Shown in pieces: positions 11,635 through 26,600 of a DNA stretch of 64,000 nt (its first letter is position 1; each line of letters begins with the position of its first letter). The notes beneath the pieces are model-generated. The model was not told the origin of the DNA. It searched no databases and saw only the letters and a program-made list of their open reading frames with translations. Source of the stretch: Crossaster papposus (Eukaryota; Echinodermata; Asteroidea; Velatida; Solasteridae); NCBI GenBank assembly GCA_037893245.1, contig JBAIAA010000021.1, forward strand, positions 2,391,124-2,455,123. Reading direction: 5' to 3'. The translations under genes and the position numbers were made by a program.

Positions 11635-14600
11635 CTGAAACAAAGAATGAGTGATGTTATATGAAGGCATTAGTATCTGAATGACAGCACCATACGAGTT
11701 ATATACCGGTACATGGATGGAAAGCCCACAACGTCAGCTTTCATTTGGTATATAGCTCCATAGCCCCTCCTGTTCTGGAGATATGGCATGTTTATTACTT
11801 TCTTGGAGTTCAAAATACACAACTGAGTTAACAGGCTTTGAAATAGCCGGCTCTGTTTGTAGAACAACAGAACGATGCACACAAAATGTAATTTTTTTCC
11901 ACTTTATTCATAAAAATCAATATATCTGTGAATGAAACCTGAAACTGTAGATATTAAAGATGTCATTTATGACAAAAAATGAAAATCTCATTTGGACAAA
12001 ATTTGCACCCTCTTAACGTTGAGCGGGTTATTACATGTTTATGCACAATGAGACTTAATACCCTTTATTCTGGAGCCGGTCACATATCGCATTGATATTC
12101 ACAACAAATGCAGCATCAGTCCAGTTATAAAAACTTGCAGACTTGAGTTATTGCCTTTAATTTAAATAAGGCCGGTTTGTACATGTACTTCAAGCGAATG
12201 TCAAAGAGAATTTGTTAAGGTTCCAATCCAATCCAATCTGCATTTGTAAAGCGCCAATCAATCTAGTTGCCTATTCCTAGGCGCTGCCAGGAACACCGGG
12301 GCAAACCCCTCCTCTTAGCGATGAGTGTTACTGGGTTCTTTTACGTGCATTACACAACACACGGGACCTCCAGCTTTACGTCCCTTCAAAAGGACGAAGC
12401 AATAGTGGTTTAATTGCCTTGCTTAAGGACACACGTGTCGACACCGGGACTCGAACTCACGCTCTGCGGAACAGAAAACTGGGTTCTTAACCGCCCGGCC
12501 ACGACACTCTACAAGGTAACAGAGTACACATGGTAACAGAGAACGTCACGGTGAAACTTCAATGGTTGACGTCATGAAATTCAAGTATGAACCGACCTTA
12601 TGCAGACGTGTTGTAGATTCTATATCTATCTATTCTATATCTCACTAGAAGGGATCTGTATGCTTCATGACTGCTAGACTGTGTTGACAAATAAATGTTT
12701 TGTTTGATTTTCTAAAACTGACTCCTATATGTGACCTGTCATCACAAAATGAGAGTAAAGTCGCACGATGTGATTCGGAGATATGGCCATCCAAAGTCAA
12801 AATATGAAGGGGTGGTCAATTTTGAGATTTTGCGTAATTTGGAAAGCCCAAGTCCTCCACTACATATTCCCATTTTTTTGGTGAGATCAGATGATCGAAA
12901 ACCTCTTAAATTAGGCGATTTTGCGTAGTTAGTGTTTGGATTGAAGTCCATTAGTGGTCTAATTAACACGGTAATTAAATATGCAAATCACGTCCTCGTA
13001 AGTATCCCACGTTTTTGAAATTTTGATATGATGCTGTCTATACAATAGTTTGTATGTGTTGAACATTTCAAGAAAAAATAATGATTAGAGCATAGTCATT
13101 GCTATGCTCAACCGAACCTTACTTGTCCTATTTTGTAATCTTTTGCGTGTTTTGTATAAGATGTTTAAAGTAAGTTTTCTCACAAACACGTTTTGTGAAA
13201 CCGTGACTTTCTAGAGCGCTGTAAAAAGTATTTATCACAAAACCCCCAAGTGTTATATACCATTGGAAAGCTCTCTTTCTCAGGAATTTGAAAATACCAA
13301 TATCTCAATTTTCAATATTTCCGAATTTACTCTCATTTTGTGGTGACAGGTCACATATAAGGCCACGAATTTATCAATCACTTCTGGTAAGTATTGGACA
13401 CATACCTGAGCTATCCAAACGTCGCTAGGCCCAGCTACGAACATATGTCTATGAAGCAGCATGCTGAAGGGTAGATCTAGGAAAGACAGGTACTTTCTTA
13501 AGATGGAGACACTCTGAAGGAAGTACAACTTGGTGCCTAAAACAACAAAGGGAGGTCAACAAACTAATGATTGGGAAGATCTAGGAAAGACAGGTACTTT
13601 CTTAAGATGGAGACACTCTGAAGGAAGTACAACTTGGTGCCTGAAACAACAAAGGGAGGTCAACAAACTAATGATTGGGAAGATCTAGGAAAGACAGGTA
13701 CTTTCTTAAGATGGAGACACTCTGAAGGAAGTACAACTTGGTGCCTGAAACAACAAAGGGAGGTCAACAAACTAATGATTGGGAGGATCTAGGAAAGACA
13801 GGTACATGTACAATGTACTTTCTTAAGATGGAGACACTCCCATAGCAGATCGGTATTATTGAGAAGTGTCCTTGCAAAATGAGACAGAAATGAACAGAGG
13901 TCGAAATGAGGGCTTTGTGTGTATTAGGAAAGATTTATAATACAATTCTTCTTTCAATACTGTTTATTACACTAGGAAATTCGTTTGACAAGTTAAGGCA
14001 GTTGAAAGTTTGCGTTTCACCTTTTCCCAGTTCCGTCTCATTTTACCAAAATGCCTCACAAATGTGGAATGGTCATTGCTTACCTTTGGGTAGCTTATGG
14101 GATTCCATCAGGGCCCTGGTAATGAAATAAGAAATTACACGTAAGCAGCACAGGAAATACACTGGTGTGGGGGAAAAACTGCAAAAATATTGTATCTAAA
14201 GCCCTGTTTGCACTGGACTTAATTTGGGCAAACTAACCAAGCCAATGGGTAACTTACCCATTTCAAGTCCAGTGCGAACAGCCTGGGTAACTTTCCTCAC
14301 AGGTAACTTACCCACGCGTAGTATAACTGAGCCAAAGGTGCCCAGGAAGATTGACCAGGTCAGTTTAACCGAGCCAGAAAATCCAGTGCGGACGCGACGT
14401 CTCGGTTAAATCTTCCATCACCCGGTCGAATGACCACAGGTCACATCAGCCAGTGACCTTTCACTCGGTTAGTTTACCCATGGTCTCGGCAATTCTACCC
14501 GCGTCAATTAAATCCAAGTGCGGACGGTGGGAAGAATAACCCATCGGAATGTTACTCGGCGTCATGGTAAAGTTACCCAAAATGTTTATCCAGTGCGAAC

Positions 14601-17600
14601 ACGGCTAAAGTCTGAGATTTTTAAGGGTTGATTCAAAGTGGGCTTCTGTGATTGTACAAAGAATAGTGTCTGAATTGTGAGTTAAATTTGAATAACATTT
14701 GGTACATGTCCGATGTAAATAACCAGGGTTTTCCCAATTTTTTTTTCAGGAATGGTAAGACGTTAGGCTGTTTTTCTTTCAACCAGATGTTTTAACAATC
14801 CAAAACCTAAAATTATGGGTATTTAAGGGCGTAATGCCCCTTTAACCTGAAACTTTAACACGGTCAATACAGAATTTAGGACTTGCAAGTGTCTCCCAAA
14901 TCTTTGTTTTATAGGCGACACAAAAATCAGCCATGCAGAAATCCCCTACATTTCCCGATTTCTTCTGAATGAAAGCAAGCCAGATAGAATCATTTCATGC
15001 GCCAGTACATGTATGATCTTTAATCCAAGTAAAGCATTTTGATAATAATTTGGTACAAGTTACTTTTGGGATAAACGCGTTCTATAGATCTATATGCTAA
15101 GAAATTGGGGTTTGCCTGAATGTGTTTGTGCCGATCATTTCTGAAACACAAACCACGCAAACCATTATCAGTATTTCTTTTTGGGAGGTACAAAATGGTT
15201 CTTCATATTCCCATACCCGACAGTAGTCTATGAAATATCCGCTCGTTGGACGAGCGTGTATGATATGCGAGCAGATTTGATCATTAATTATGCAAAATAA
15301 GACTTCATCTTCACCTCAAGATTCTGTCCATTTATCAGGCGTTTTCCATCGCCATATCGCGTCTTCCGTTACCCATTGCTACCGGTATGTTACAATAGGG
15401 GTGTGCATTTACGGGTACCAGTTTAAGAACCGGGAACCCGATTTAAAAAACAACACTGGTACCTGGTTACCCATTAAAGAATCCCAACCCCAAAATTTCA
15501 AACTTAGAAGTTCTTTTTCAACTTGTTCAGAAAGATCCGCACTATAATACTGCCACATCAGTGAGCTAATTACAGCAAGATACGGTAGAAGTGTATGTTT
15601 ACAGTGACCTTTGCTTTAATGTCTAAACTGAAAATTCACAAGTGTCATAATCATTTCCCGATGTGGCCTGGTTTTATTTTCAAAATTCCCAACAAATGAC
15701 ATTAAATTCTTTCGCTTTCATCGTCTTAAAATTTACTATGTACATTGTAAAGTTGGCTACGGATACCTTTACTTGAATCGGTTCCTGACATCAACGGTCA
15801 GGTACTCGAGTACCCGGTTCAAATGCACAGGGCTGCGTTCCACTTACGCGAACTGTTTGCGCGAACGTTCGCCTACGTTTTGAGTTTGCGTTAGTTGAAG
15901 TGGAACGATATTTTAAAAACTACGTTTTCAAAATGGCGGCGCCCATTGACAGTGACATTGTTTGGTTGGCTGCTTTTTGTCCAACTCATTATTTTTCTTT
16001 AAAAGATCCCTTTAACTGCTTAAAACAACCCACCGTTTATAACGAAAAGTATGAAACGTAAATCAAAACCGTGAAAAGAAAACCGTCGGCTGCTAACTTC
16101 TCTGCCATCTTTAAAATACGTCACTGGCCAACAGCGAACAGCTCGGAATGTCGTTCGCCGTTTTCGCTAACGTTCGCTAACATAATTGGCGAACATTGCG
16201 TTCCACTCACGCGAACAACGCTAACGTTGGCCAACGTTGGCAACGTTTGCTTGAGCGGAACGCACCCCAGGCCTACATGTATGTTACAAAAGCACGGCAG
16301 GCAAATTCTGTTGGTTCGGAGATTGCTCTGTTAACCAAAGTACATGTACATGTATGATACTCGGACTAACCTGACAGCTGTATAGCAAGAGATGTGATTC
16401 TTGTGACAACTGACGCCTGCACCATCAAACGTGAAGATCTGGAGAAGAACAAAAAAGTGAAATTAATTTCATTTTAGAATACAGGTTTAAAATTGTAAGT
16501 ACAGGTACTTTTCCCTGCATCATTGAAGATTGTCAATTGAAATTGTGGCCTGGAGCATTGAATTCGTGGTCTGGAGCATTGAATTCGTGGTCTGCGGGTG
16601 GGTACATGTAGTTCTGCAGGTTGTGGGTTTGAGCCCAACCTGGGCTATTCTACCGGTACTTCTATGCTTAATATGTGTAGAGTATACACATATGGACTGG
16701 CAATGAGGTCACTAGAGCACGTCTATTCCCCCGAAGGACTGTGAGTGACCAGAAGGGGGGCCTATTTCCCCTGAGGCCGAAGGCCGAAGGAAATAGGTCC
16801 CCGGCGCCTTCTGGTCACTCACAGGCCCGAGGGGGGATAGACGTGCTCTAGTGACCGAATCATGCCAGTCCATATGTGTTTTATAATACACCTCGGTCCA
16901 AAATATGAAATAGTCGTGATCTGATCCAGACACCGCCATTTTTCATATTAAGATGAGCCTGGCAAACCTCTTGAGGGCGCTGTAACCAGTCAAAACTTTG
17001 TAGTCTATTGCCTGCTTCGGGAACTATTTCCCGCAAATTTATAGTTGCGCAAATCTCATGCAATAGCCTATATTAGTTAACTCCCGTGACCGTGTACATG
17101 TATTATAAACATTATAAATGCCTTGCAGTGGACTAGTTTCCCATCTCAACCCTATTCCTACTGTGAAGAGATCAGATGGTCTTGTTTCAGGGTGAGGGGC
17201 TGGTTCTTCCACACTTTCCTCTGTAGCCCAAAGCTTGAGTGGCCTTTGGCTTTGTGATGGGCGATTTACAAAACAAAAAGGAATATAGTATGGACTTGGA
17301 GACTGGAGGACTTGTGCTGGATTTGTAGGAGTCGCGAGGTCTTTTACTGGAATCTCACCGTATTGATATCATGCTTCTTGGTATGGTTCAAGACGTGCTG
17401 CTCTACAACATCAGAGTCCCAGGAAACGTCCGGGTTGTCTTGCAACTTCCTTTAAAAAAGAAAAAAAAAAAAAGAACAAGAATATAAGATATTTTCCTTT
17501 TTTACTCGTACATGTACATGTATACAATATGACATCACATGTTTAAAATATGCCCCTTTGTAGCAAACGCATTGTTTTTTGCATAACATTTGGTTGACTT

Positions 17601-20600
17601 GAGGAGTCTTTTGGGGGGGGGGGGATGGGTTAAGTACGTGGCTCATATTTATAGTAAATATTGACCAAGAAAAACATACTGGGGTTATAATCTGGTTCCT
17701 TAACTTCCTTAAGACGAAACAGAGCAATTTATAAATATTTATAAGGGAATTATCAGGTTAAAAAATCAGACTACATGTACAGTAGTTGGCCTGCACCCAT
17801 TCACAGATGTGTTGTGCATATTGCAAATAAAATGTGGACTATAAACTGAATTAAAAATTAATGATGTACAGCGCCTTGAGGTTTTATACATCACATTTAC
17901 ATACATATGCATGTAACTTAGGCACTTTATTATTCTTGTATAATTATCGACTGCTGTGACAATTTTAACACCAGAGGGACAGGTCCGAGTGGTATGCGTC
18001 CCTAAGGGTGTTAAAAATGTCAATTCCCACATCACAGCAGTCAACAATTGTTTACATTGAACAGTATCTCTGTCTTGGTTCACAGCTCAGTGAGCACACA
18101 GACAGCAGCCATGTGATATCACACTCATGTATATGGATAGCACATACCGGTACATACATGTACCAGTACATGTGATATCACACAGGGAGTGTTCCATGCG
18201 TTTATATACCGGGTAGACCAAACAAAATACAGTGACCTAGACAGAGGTAAATAACAAAAAACTTATTATATAATTATTAACTTGGGGAGACAAATTAGCG
18301 TAAGTTTTTAGGTAATAAGGAGACAGTGGAGACATTTCAGTGTCTCCCCAAGTGTCTAGATACTGTACCCTAAAAAACAATATCTGGGAGTTATTTTTGT
18401 CCTAGAACGACAGATTTTGGTCTAAATAGCATAAATCTCGAAGATCTTAGAGAAAAGGGTTAGGGTAAACAAGTTAGGACTGTTTTAAGTTTGTGTACAT
18501 CTCTATGGGATTGTCTCCCTAAGTGCCTATTTTGAGGTAATCATAATTATTATTATTATCATTATAATGAGGCTGTTGGCTAAAATAAAATAACTTCATC
18601 ACTGAGTAAATGAATAAGAAAATAGCCATTTTTTGCAAGGCTGATCATCCAACAGGTTTGGGAGTGGCAAAAACATCACTTCGATCATACCATAAGTACA
18701 GTGTACCGGTACATGTACATGTCCTGATACATGAAAGGTACCGGTACAAACATTCGCATTTTTGTATCACTGTGGAGACATGGCTTTATTCTCAAGTACA
18801 AAATGGTTAGAAAGTCGAGCACGTTTTTCAAAATGCTCCCATTTTAACCATAATTGTTTTCCTGGGTTGAAATTTCGACCCAATATACCCTATATTATAC
18901 CCTAACCCAAACCCTAACCCTAACCCACATCCTAATCCTAGTTTTTGAGTAATTTAAGTAAAATCCAAAAATCTAATTCGTGAAATTCCCAATGGAGACC
19001 TATTCATCTATAGAAATTTACCCTCCGGAGACGTTTTGTCTCCATTGTACACATTGTGTTCATGTCTCCAGAGGGTACCGTATTTCGGAACACAATGATT
19101 CAAAGTTTTCTATTATTGCAGGGAGGGGGTGAATTGTACAAGGAATAGTGTCCATATTAAAGGTAAAGTCTTTTGTTGTATGATTAGGGAGATTATACAA
19201 TGTACAATGTATACCTGCCTGCCAAGGCCTGCTTGGGTCATGGCAACTGGTGATGGCAACTGGTGATGACAATGGTGCTTACACAATGGAAGTTGTACTA
19301 GTACTAAGCTGCAAAACACAGCTTTCCAGTCACTTCGCAGCCTTCACAAAAGTGCTTTCTTTTATTTTCTACATGCATAACTCATAAAATGAATATTCAT
19401 GACTCATTTTCCTGATAATGTGTCTTTAAAAGTAGAAAAAGGTTTAGCATTGTTCAATAAGATTTCCCAAAAAATTATGAAAATATAAGGGCGAAACATT
19501 GCTGTTATTGTGGTAAATATACGGTTGGCAAAAACATTTTTTTTTCTGTATAAGACGGCAGAATCAATTGACAGTTCTGTGACAAGTTTGATTATTAAAT
19601 TAACTTATTTTCAATGATTATCCGAAAGTCAGGGTCACAATCTTTTTTGAAAGAACGTTATTGAATGTGCATGAATGTGCAATCCTCATTGTTCAAACCC
19701 CCTAAACCAGCTCGCGTCCCCACCAATCACGTAACTCGACTCTGCGCATCGCTACATGTACCGGTACGTACGTTGTTCGTCTTGTTTATGCGTACACATT
19801 GTGCTTTGAATGCGTTACATAAACGAGTGCGTGTCAGACAGGAAATTGTGCAATTTTGCCGTAATTCGCATCAAAATAAAAATCGTTCATTGATTGTACT
19901 ACACCAAACCCACACACCTTGCACAGCTCTCCTCAGATTTATTAAAATGAAGGCCTGCTGTTCAATTGTTATTGTGAAACGTCCACTTAAAGGTAGAATA
20001 CACCATTTGTAGATATCAAAAATATTTACTACCAAATTATCTTTGAGAAATACTCATTTGAAAGTAAATGTTGATTCTAGGCATCCAGCAAAATGATTGC
20101 GCTATTATCCTGTAATTATTCCGAAAAATTTAATTTTTATAATGAAAAATTCTATAACATAAGAATAACTGCTCGACGCCGGTTAAAAAAAACCCGCTGT
20201 TTTTTGTGCTTTTCTCGCCATCCATGATTGTAAAACTTCGGACAGCTCAGTTAAACGATATTTACTATAAAATACAACCCCCCAAATCTACTCATTCATG
20301 ATAATTCAAACAATGACCAATGGTGTATACTACCTTTAAGTGATTTTATGTCTGTTTTTCAAAGGGGCACTACCGAACTCTCGTTAAACCTCATTAATTC
20401 TCGAAGACTGCCATTTCGCTGCAAATAAAACTTCACTGTGTACGTCAATATCGAGTGCACTGCGAACAGACTGTTACATACATGTACCACACAGTCTTTA
20501 ACCCTAACCCCCTAGGCCTTACTTTGGGCTAAAGAACTGCGTACTACAGAATACTACTTAGTATTTTGTAGCACTGGGTCTCTCCATGACTGATGATTGG

Positions 20601-23600
20601 GTGTGTACTGACAGAGTACAGATACTGCCAACTACAAAATACTAATAGTGGCAATACAGGTCAGTAATACTTACCTGGCAAAAAATGCAGTAGTCCAGCC
20701 TTTGACCCATTGCTGTGTCCCAAGTAACAATTTTTGCTGTAGAGTTTAGAACACCCACACATCATACATGGGCCATGCACACTCAGCAAGCAGAGGGACC
20801 CAATGCTAAAAAGTACTACGAGTGCAATTAGGGGTAAAGTACCCAATACTAAATATTACTACAGGCATTGCACACAAGTCAGTGAGAGTACTGCATACTA
20901 CTTTTTACCACTACAGTAGTAGTAAAACGTAGCATTAGGTAGGGTTAGGGTTAATGGAGTGGAAAGGAGCTGACGCCAGACGACGTAGAGACAGACTCGC
21001 CGATAGGAAAACACATACCGGTACATGTAAACAAAGCGTGACAACATTACGTCTTAGACTTATTATAGATTATTCCTTACTCATGATTCAACACAGTGAC
21101 TTCTTCAGGGTTGGTCAATCCAAGAATGTTGCAGCTAGCTATGAGTTCTTTCTCTCTGACTGCACCATGCTGATGGTAATCACCTACAAAAATAGGGGTA
21201 CGGGTGGGGGAAGATGGGTAGGAAGGGGGAAAAGATTGGTAGGGAGGGGGAAAAGATGGGTAGGTAGGGGGAAAAGATGGACAGGAAGGGGGGGGGGGGA
21301 GAGATGGAAGGGGGTTGAAGGGCGAGTGGTGGGGGAGAAGAGAAATATTAATAAAACAGCCATTTGTAGTTTACAAGTTTGCAGGTTCAAGTCCCGACTT
21401 GCCAATTTGTTTGTTCACTTTGAATAGTTACTTCCTAATGTACCGGTACATCCCCTCCACACAGTTTATAAACAGTTTACTTAAAATGGCCAGCTACAAT
21501 GTATGGAAAGACAGTTGCAATGGCCACATATTGCCTAAAGCCCTGTTCGCACTGGACTTATTATGATAAAACATACAGACGATGGGTACTTTTCCCATTT
21601 TAAGTCCAGTGCGGACAGCCTAGGACGTTTTCCTCTCAGGTACTTCTCCCGAGTCCAGTGGGTACTTCTACCGGCCAACTGCTGCCCGGGAAAACTTCCC
21701 AGGTAGCCTTTCCCTAGACGATAAGTCCAGTGCGAACAGCGCGAGTCGGTAAAAGCGTCTCAGAAAAACGTTCATCCGGCCCTCCAGTGTAAGGTCATGC
21801 TACACAAGACACCACGCATGCGCTCTTTGCATTGTTTACGTGCGGGCACGCTGATGCATCGGGAAAAAAAGCGCGGGCGCGCAAATGGGTACAACAGGGT
21901 CAATGAAGAAAGGTAACGCAAAGCGCCCTCACGAGTCATTATAATGACAGCTCGGCTACTTCTCCCACGGTCTCGGTAACATTTTCCCGTGTCGAAAGTC
22001 CAAGTGTGAACAGTGGTAACATTTGACCGTTTTTTATTTTACCATCGTCTCAGTAAAACCGTCCCCCCAAAAGATCCAGTGCGAACACGGCTTAAAGGTA
22101 GTATACACCATTTGCAGATATCGAAAATATTTACTACTGAATTATTAAGAAATACCTTACTCAGTTGAAAGTAAATAATGATTCTAGGCATTCAGCAAAA
22201 GGATTGCGCTAGATATCCTGTAATTATTCAAAAAAATTGAATTTTATAAAGAAAAATTCGCTCTCGCTGTCCGGATAACATAAGAATAACTGCTCGACCC
22301 CGGTTGAAAACAAATGCTGTTTTTCGTGCTTTTCTCGGCATCCATGATTGTAAAACTTCGGAAAAGTCAGTTAAACGATATTTACTATGAAATACAACCC
22401 CCCAAATCTACCCATTCATGATAATTCAAGCAATTACCAATGGTGTATACTACCTTTAAGACCACAGCCAGAAATGCCCATTCCTTTTAATTACATTGTA
22501 CGACCTCCATGCTACGTACAGCACAGCCCAGGCCTAAAATACAGATACATAAAGACCTGCAGAGATCTGAAGCCTATCAATCACGCTTGAACAATTAATA
22601 CAACTGTAATTGCCTCAATGAAGGACATTTATTTTGAAAGCCTCACCCCAGCAGCATCTAAAGCTGAAAGGTTTAAAGGGATGAAAATGTAGGATACACC
22701 ATTTGAAGATATTTAACAAAAATGTACTCCTGAATTAATAAGAAATATCTTAGTTTTTTAAAGTAGATAATGATTCTACATGTACATGTAGGCATCCAGC
22801 AAAATGATTTAGCCAAATATCCTGTAATTGTTCTGAAAATTTGAATTTTCTAAAAAGAAAATCACGATTGCCAGATGGCAATCACAGAAAATAACATACC
22901 ATTCAAATAACAACTTGCTCATTTACAACATGACGGACAGCGATCGCGAAAAAACCAAGAACAATTAAATGCTCGACGGCGGTTGAAAACAAAAGCCGTT
23001 TTTCTTTCTACTTTCTTGGCATCCATGATTGTAAAACTTCGGTAAAGCCAGTTAAACGATATTTACTATAAAATCAACACTGCCCCCCAAAAATATACCT
23101 TTAAGGTACGGGTAGCAATACAAGTACATGTATGTACTTTGTATGTGTGAGAGACTTTCAGGCTGAGGGGGCATTGGTGACCTTCAATAGTTACAATTTT
23201 GAGTTAATAGCTTTGACAAAGCTATGTACATGTAGTGCATGTAATTTTGTTTAACCAGACGGAGGCAAGAGCTCATTGAACCCTCTTTCTCCCCAGATAC
23301 CTGTACATGTATTTTAATTGTATAAATACAACGGCATATCAGCCTGTGCCAAACTGACGATTACATGCTGTATTTTGTTTTTAAATTATTTTTTAAATAT
23401 TTTTTTAAATGATGTTTTCCGAATAGGAAAGTAGCAAGTAATATGAAATATCAAATGGCCCAATGACCGCTCGAGAAAAGTAAACTCCCCCATGTTGTAA
23501 ATTATATGCACTTGATCACCACACACAGAAACATGTCTGCGTGCGTTTGAATGTGCAGACTATGCACGAGCAAGCTGTAGGGTATTAATATTCATTTACA

Positions 23601-26600
23601 CGTACTGGTACATGTCTCTTTATTCATTCATTCATTTTGAAAGGTACCGGTACATGTACAACATACGCAAACAACTCAGTCACGCGTTATACAGTGCCGG
23701 TACAACCATGTACCGGTACATACAGTGCAAATGAAAGTAAACCCAGACAATGGGAATGAGAAATTTTGTTTACAGTATTTCATTTCTCATTCACATTCCC
23801 TTTTTCAATTTCCCATGAAATGGGTGCTCCTAACATGGTATTACGACTGAGGATCGAAAAACACAAAAGAGAACAAAGTCTCCTTAGAATCCTCAAATGA
23901 CGGTTTCTTTGTTAAAATGTGTTAGGTCAATGGGGTTAGGTTATAGTACAGGAACAAAAAAGAAACACAATGGTCGATCTTTGATCCCTGGGAAAAAGAA
24001 CAATTTGAAAAGAATTTCCTATTTTCAGGTTAACTTTCAATTGTACTCTGTATTTGTATCGTTCACACCCAGTTTTGTCACTATTGTTTTGAATACTTCA
24101 TAAGGGAGCTACCGTGTACATGTACAGTAGGCCTTTCACATGTTTAATATGGGTACATTTACTTTGACAAATTTACTGTCTCAGACAAAATAGTCAATGC
24201 ATGAAGTCCTTGTTCAGGAAAGGAATACAGGTATACGTGTCTGATTAAACCACAGCACACACGCTGAACAACGTCATTGAGAGCATTGAAATACATGTAG
24301 TGTAGAAACTAAACGTAATTAATACTGTACAGGTACCGGTATGTCAGACAATAGCCACATCAACGTCAGTGTAAAAGGTTTTTGTGTTTACCGCAGACAG
24401 CACCAAATCAAGATACTTTAAACGATGCTACAGTAAATTCATCCAGGGTTCTAGCTACGGTAGGACCTTTTTAGTGCCGGGTAAATTATCAGATTGCAAA
24501 GCGTTGCGAGCGCAGCGAGCGGAGCTCTTGCGCCTCATCACGGCCAGGGGTCCAGTTCATTTGTGCATGTTTCTGTGAAAGTCTAGCCAGGTTAATAAAA
24601 AAAATTACTACATGTACATTGTACATGTGTTTTGTTGTACATGATTAACGTGACCTTGTATCTCCTCTCTTTCTTTTGTGCTTATAAAATTGATTTTAAA
24701 AAAAAATTAAAAAAATTGTGCCGGGCGACACAGCCAATTTGAACACAAGAGCCGGGCGAAAATTTGCAGTACCGGGGGTACCGCCCGGCGCCGCCCAATG
24801 TGGCTAGAACCCTGAATCTATCAACTTCATATGAATTTCAGTATTTCACACATAAATTCAACTTTGGAACATTGTGTACAACTTCCTATTTAAATTTGTC
24901 ACCTTTTTGGTAAAATCTCATTATACAAAAGTGGGCCGCCTGCTGTCCACCGCCATAATTGTGTGTGGTTTGTTGTCAACAAGCAGCAAGCAGCACAAAT
25001 TAGGTCACAACCTTCTCCCTAGGTTTTGGAGTGAGGGTCGACTGTTTAAAAGCGGTAGGGCCAAGGATGATCTTAACTGTTGAACAGTAAATCCCATTCA
25101 CCATGGGCAAATGGCGAATGGGAGCAATAATGAATGTCACGTGATGCGAATTCCACCAATCAAATGACAAGGATGTCAGTTATACAATACTGAATGTTGT
25201 GAGTGTGATGTAAGCCTGTTCGATATGACAATATTTCATGATATTTTGATTTTCTTTTCATCGTAAATTGAATATTAACTATGGTGTTCCTGGAGGGAAA
25301 CGCATACCGGTATACATATATCGTGAATATTGACGTCAAATTTCACGATTTTTCCCAAAAGTCGCGAATATTGATGTCAAATTTGACATCGATATTCGCG
25401 TCAAATTTAACAACTTTTCCCGAAAGTCGCGAATATTGACGTCAATATTCGCGACAAATTTCACGACTTGCCCCAAAAGTTGTGAATATTGACGTCAAAT
25501 TTGACGTCAAATTTCACGACCAGAAATAAATTGGGACGCGGATTTTTTTCCAGCAAGCTAGGTTTTGGCTAGTCTTGCTCCTAGACCGAGTTTTTCATTT
25601 GTTCCGGGGCGCGCTGTCCCTCTACATGTAGTCTATGCAGTTCAATATTGACGTCAATATTCACGATCTGCGTAGTCCCTTCAGGGCCACCATAATTAAC
25701 TCATCTTAACTAAACTTGCACTTTGATGCAAGTAATGCATGTCATCTTATTGAAACCCGGCAGTACTATATTCCACAATAATGCGAGAGAAATATTGTAA
25801 TACAGTCTCCAGCCATCAGTGGAATGTAATGACGGTGGCCGTAATCTCGGCTATACATACGTCTCTGTAGAGCCGACCGTGTAAGCCCTGGTATTGACGT
25901 ATTTAAATAATAATATGGCCTTAGTCAGTTAAAGTACCGGTAGGTAGGACAGATCGATCAATAACTCGTAACTAAAGCTTTGAAAAACTGCGATTTAACC
26001 TTTATTAATTCTTTCATCTATTCTTTATTATCCCTAACCCTGCCAGATCCAGCACAGAGCATTTGTGGTGACTGCTTGACCTTGCTGGACTCTGCACACA
26101 AGTCAATGTGACAAAGTATGCAATCTGATGCGTCTGGCAGGGTTTCTAGCCAAAATACCCTGGAGGGTTAGGGAAAAAATGACATCATCCCGATAATATC
26201 GGATATCGCAATATTTTCCCCCCAATTTTCAGTTTAAAAAAAAAAAAGAGTATCTAACAGGCTCAGTGTGATGGTAAGGATAATTTGATGAGGTGACATA
26301 TGGAAAGTTCGTTCGAGTTGAATAAAACAATTCATCTCTCACCAAATGAAATGTTTCTTTCTATCGCAGAAACGTGAAACATTCATTATTTGTTTTACAC
26401 ATCGCCTGAAAAAAATCCTTGCAATCTGATTGGTCAGAGCGCAAAGTTCTTTTCACCGTTGATTAGAACTTGTGCGGCCCGGTACACACACACAAACGCA
26501 TCTCATTGATCTTGCATCATTGATTCATAATCACCAGAGTGACTGGGCCTCCTGTTACCTTGGTTACCCTAGAATACATGGCTCTACCATAATATGGTCT

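Larger units (their letters stand above)
11635..13405 (-). other. PIGL intron 6 (1771 bp)
   Basis: Holds a tRNA-derived SINE (12222-12510) and a 624-bp inverted-end element (12731-13354) that stops 51 bp from the exon 6 donor. Between 11640 and 12220 I see AT-rich unique-looking sequence and no ORF of note. Confidence 0.7.
14116..16370 (-). other. PIGL intron 4 (2255 bp)
   Basis: Contains the AGCC..GGCT element (14200-14606) and the 435-bp GGTGCG element (15832-16266). Between 14610 and 15830 there is AT-rich sequence without a recognisable feature. Confidence 0.7.
17450..21080 (-). other. PIGL intron 2 (3631 bp)
   Basis: Contains dispersed repeats at 18280-18550, 18740-19085 and 19330-19535, and a TTAA family 2 MITE (19987-20339). 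Short CCCTAA runs at about 18900-18930 resemble an interstitial telomere-type motif. No coding exon is evident. Confidence 0.6.

Noticed and set aside
18898..18930. Telomere end or telomeric fusion (CCCTAACCC runs)
   Set aside because: Only a few degenerate units inside a dispersed repeat that also occurs at 58.2 kb.
20661..20846. Possible PIGL exon with donor CCAG|GTAAGT on the minus strand
   Set aside because: It lies between exons 2 and 3, but exons 2 and 3 already join in phase with no missing family residues, and its translation does not resemble PIGL.
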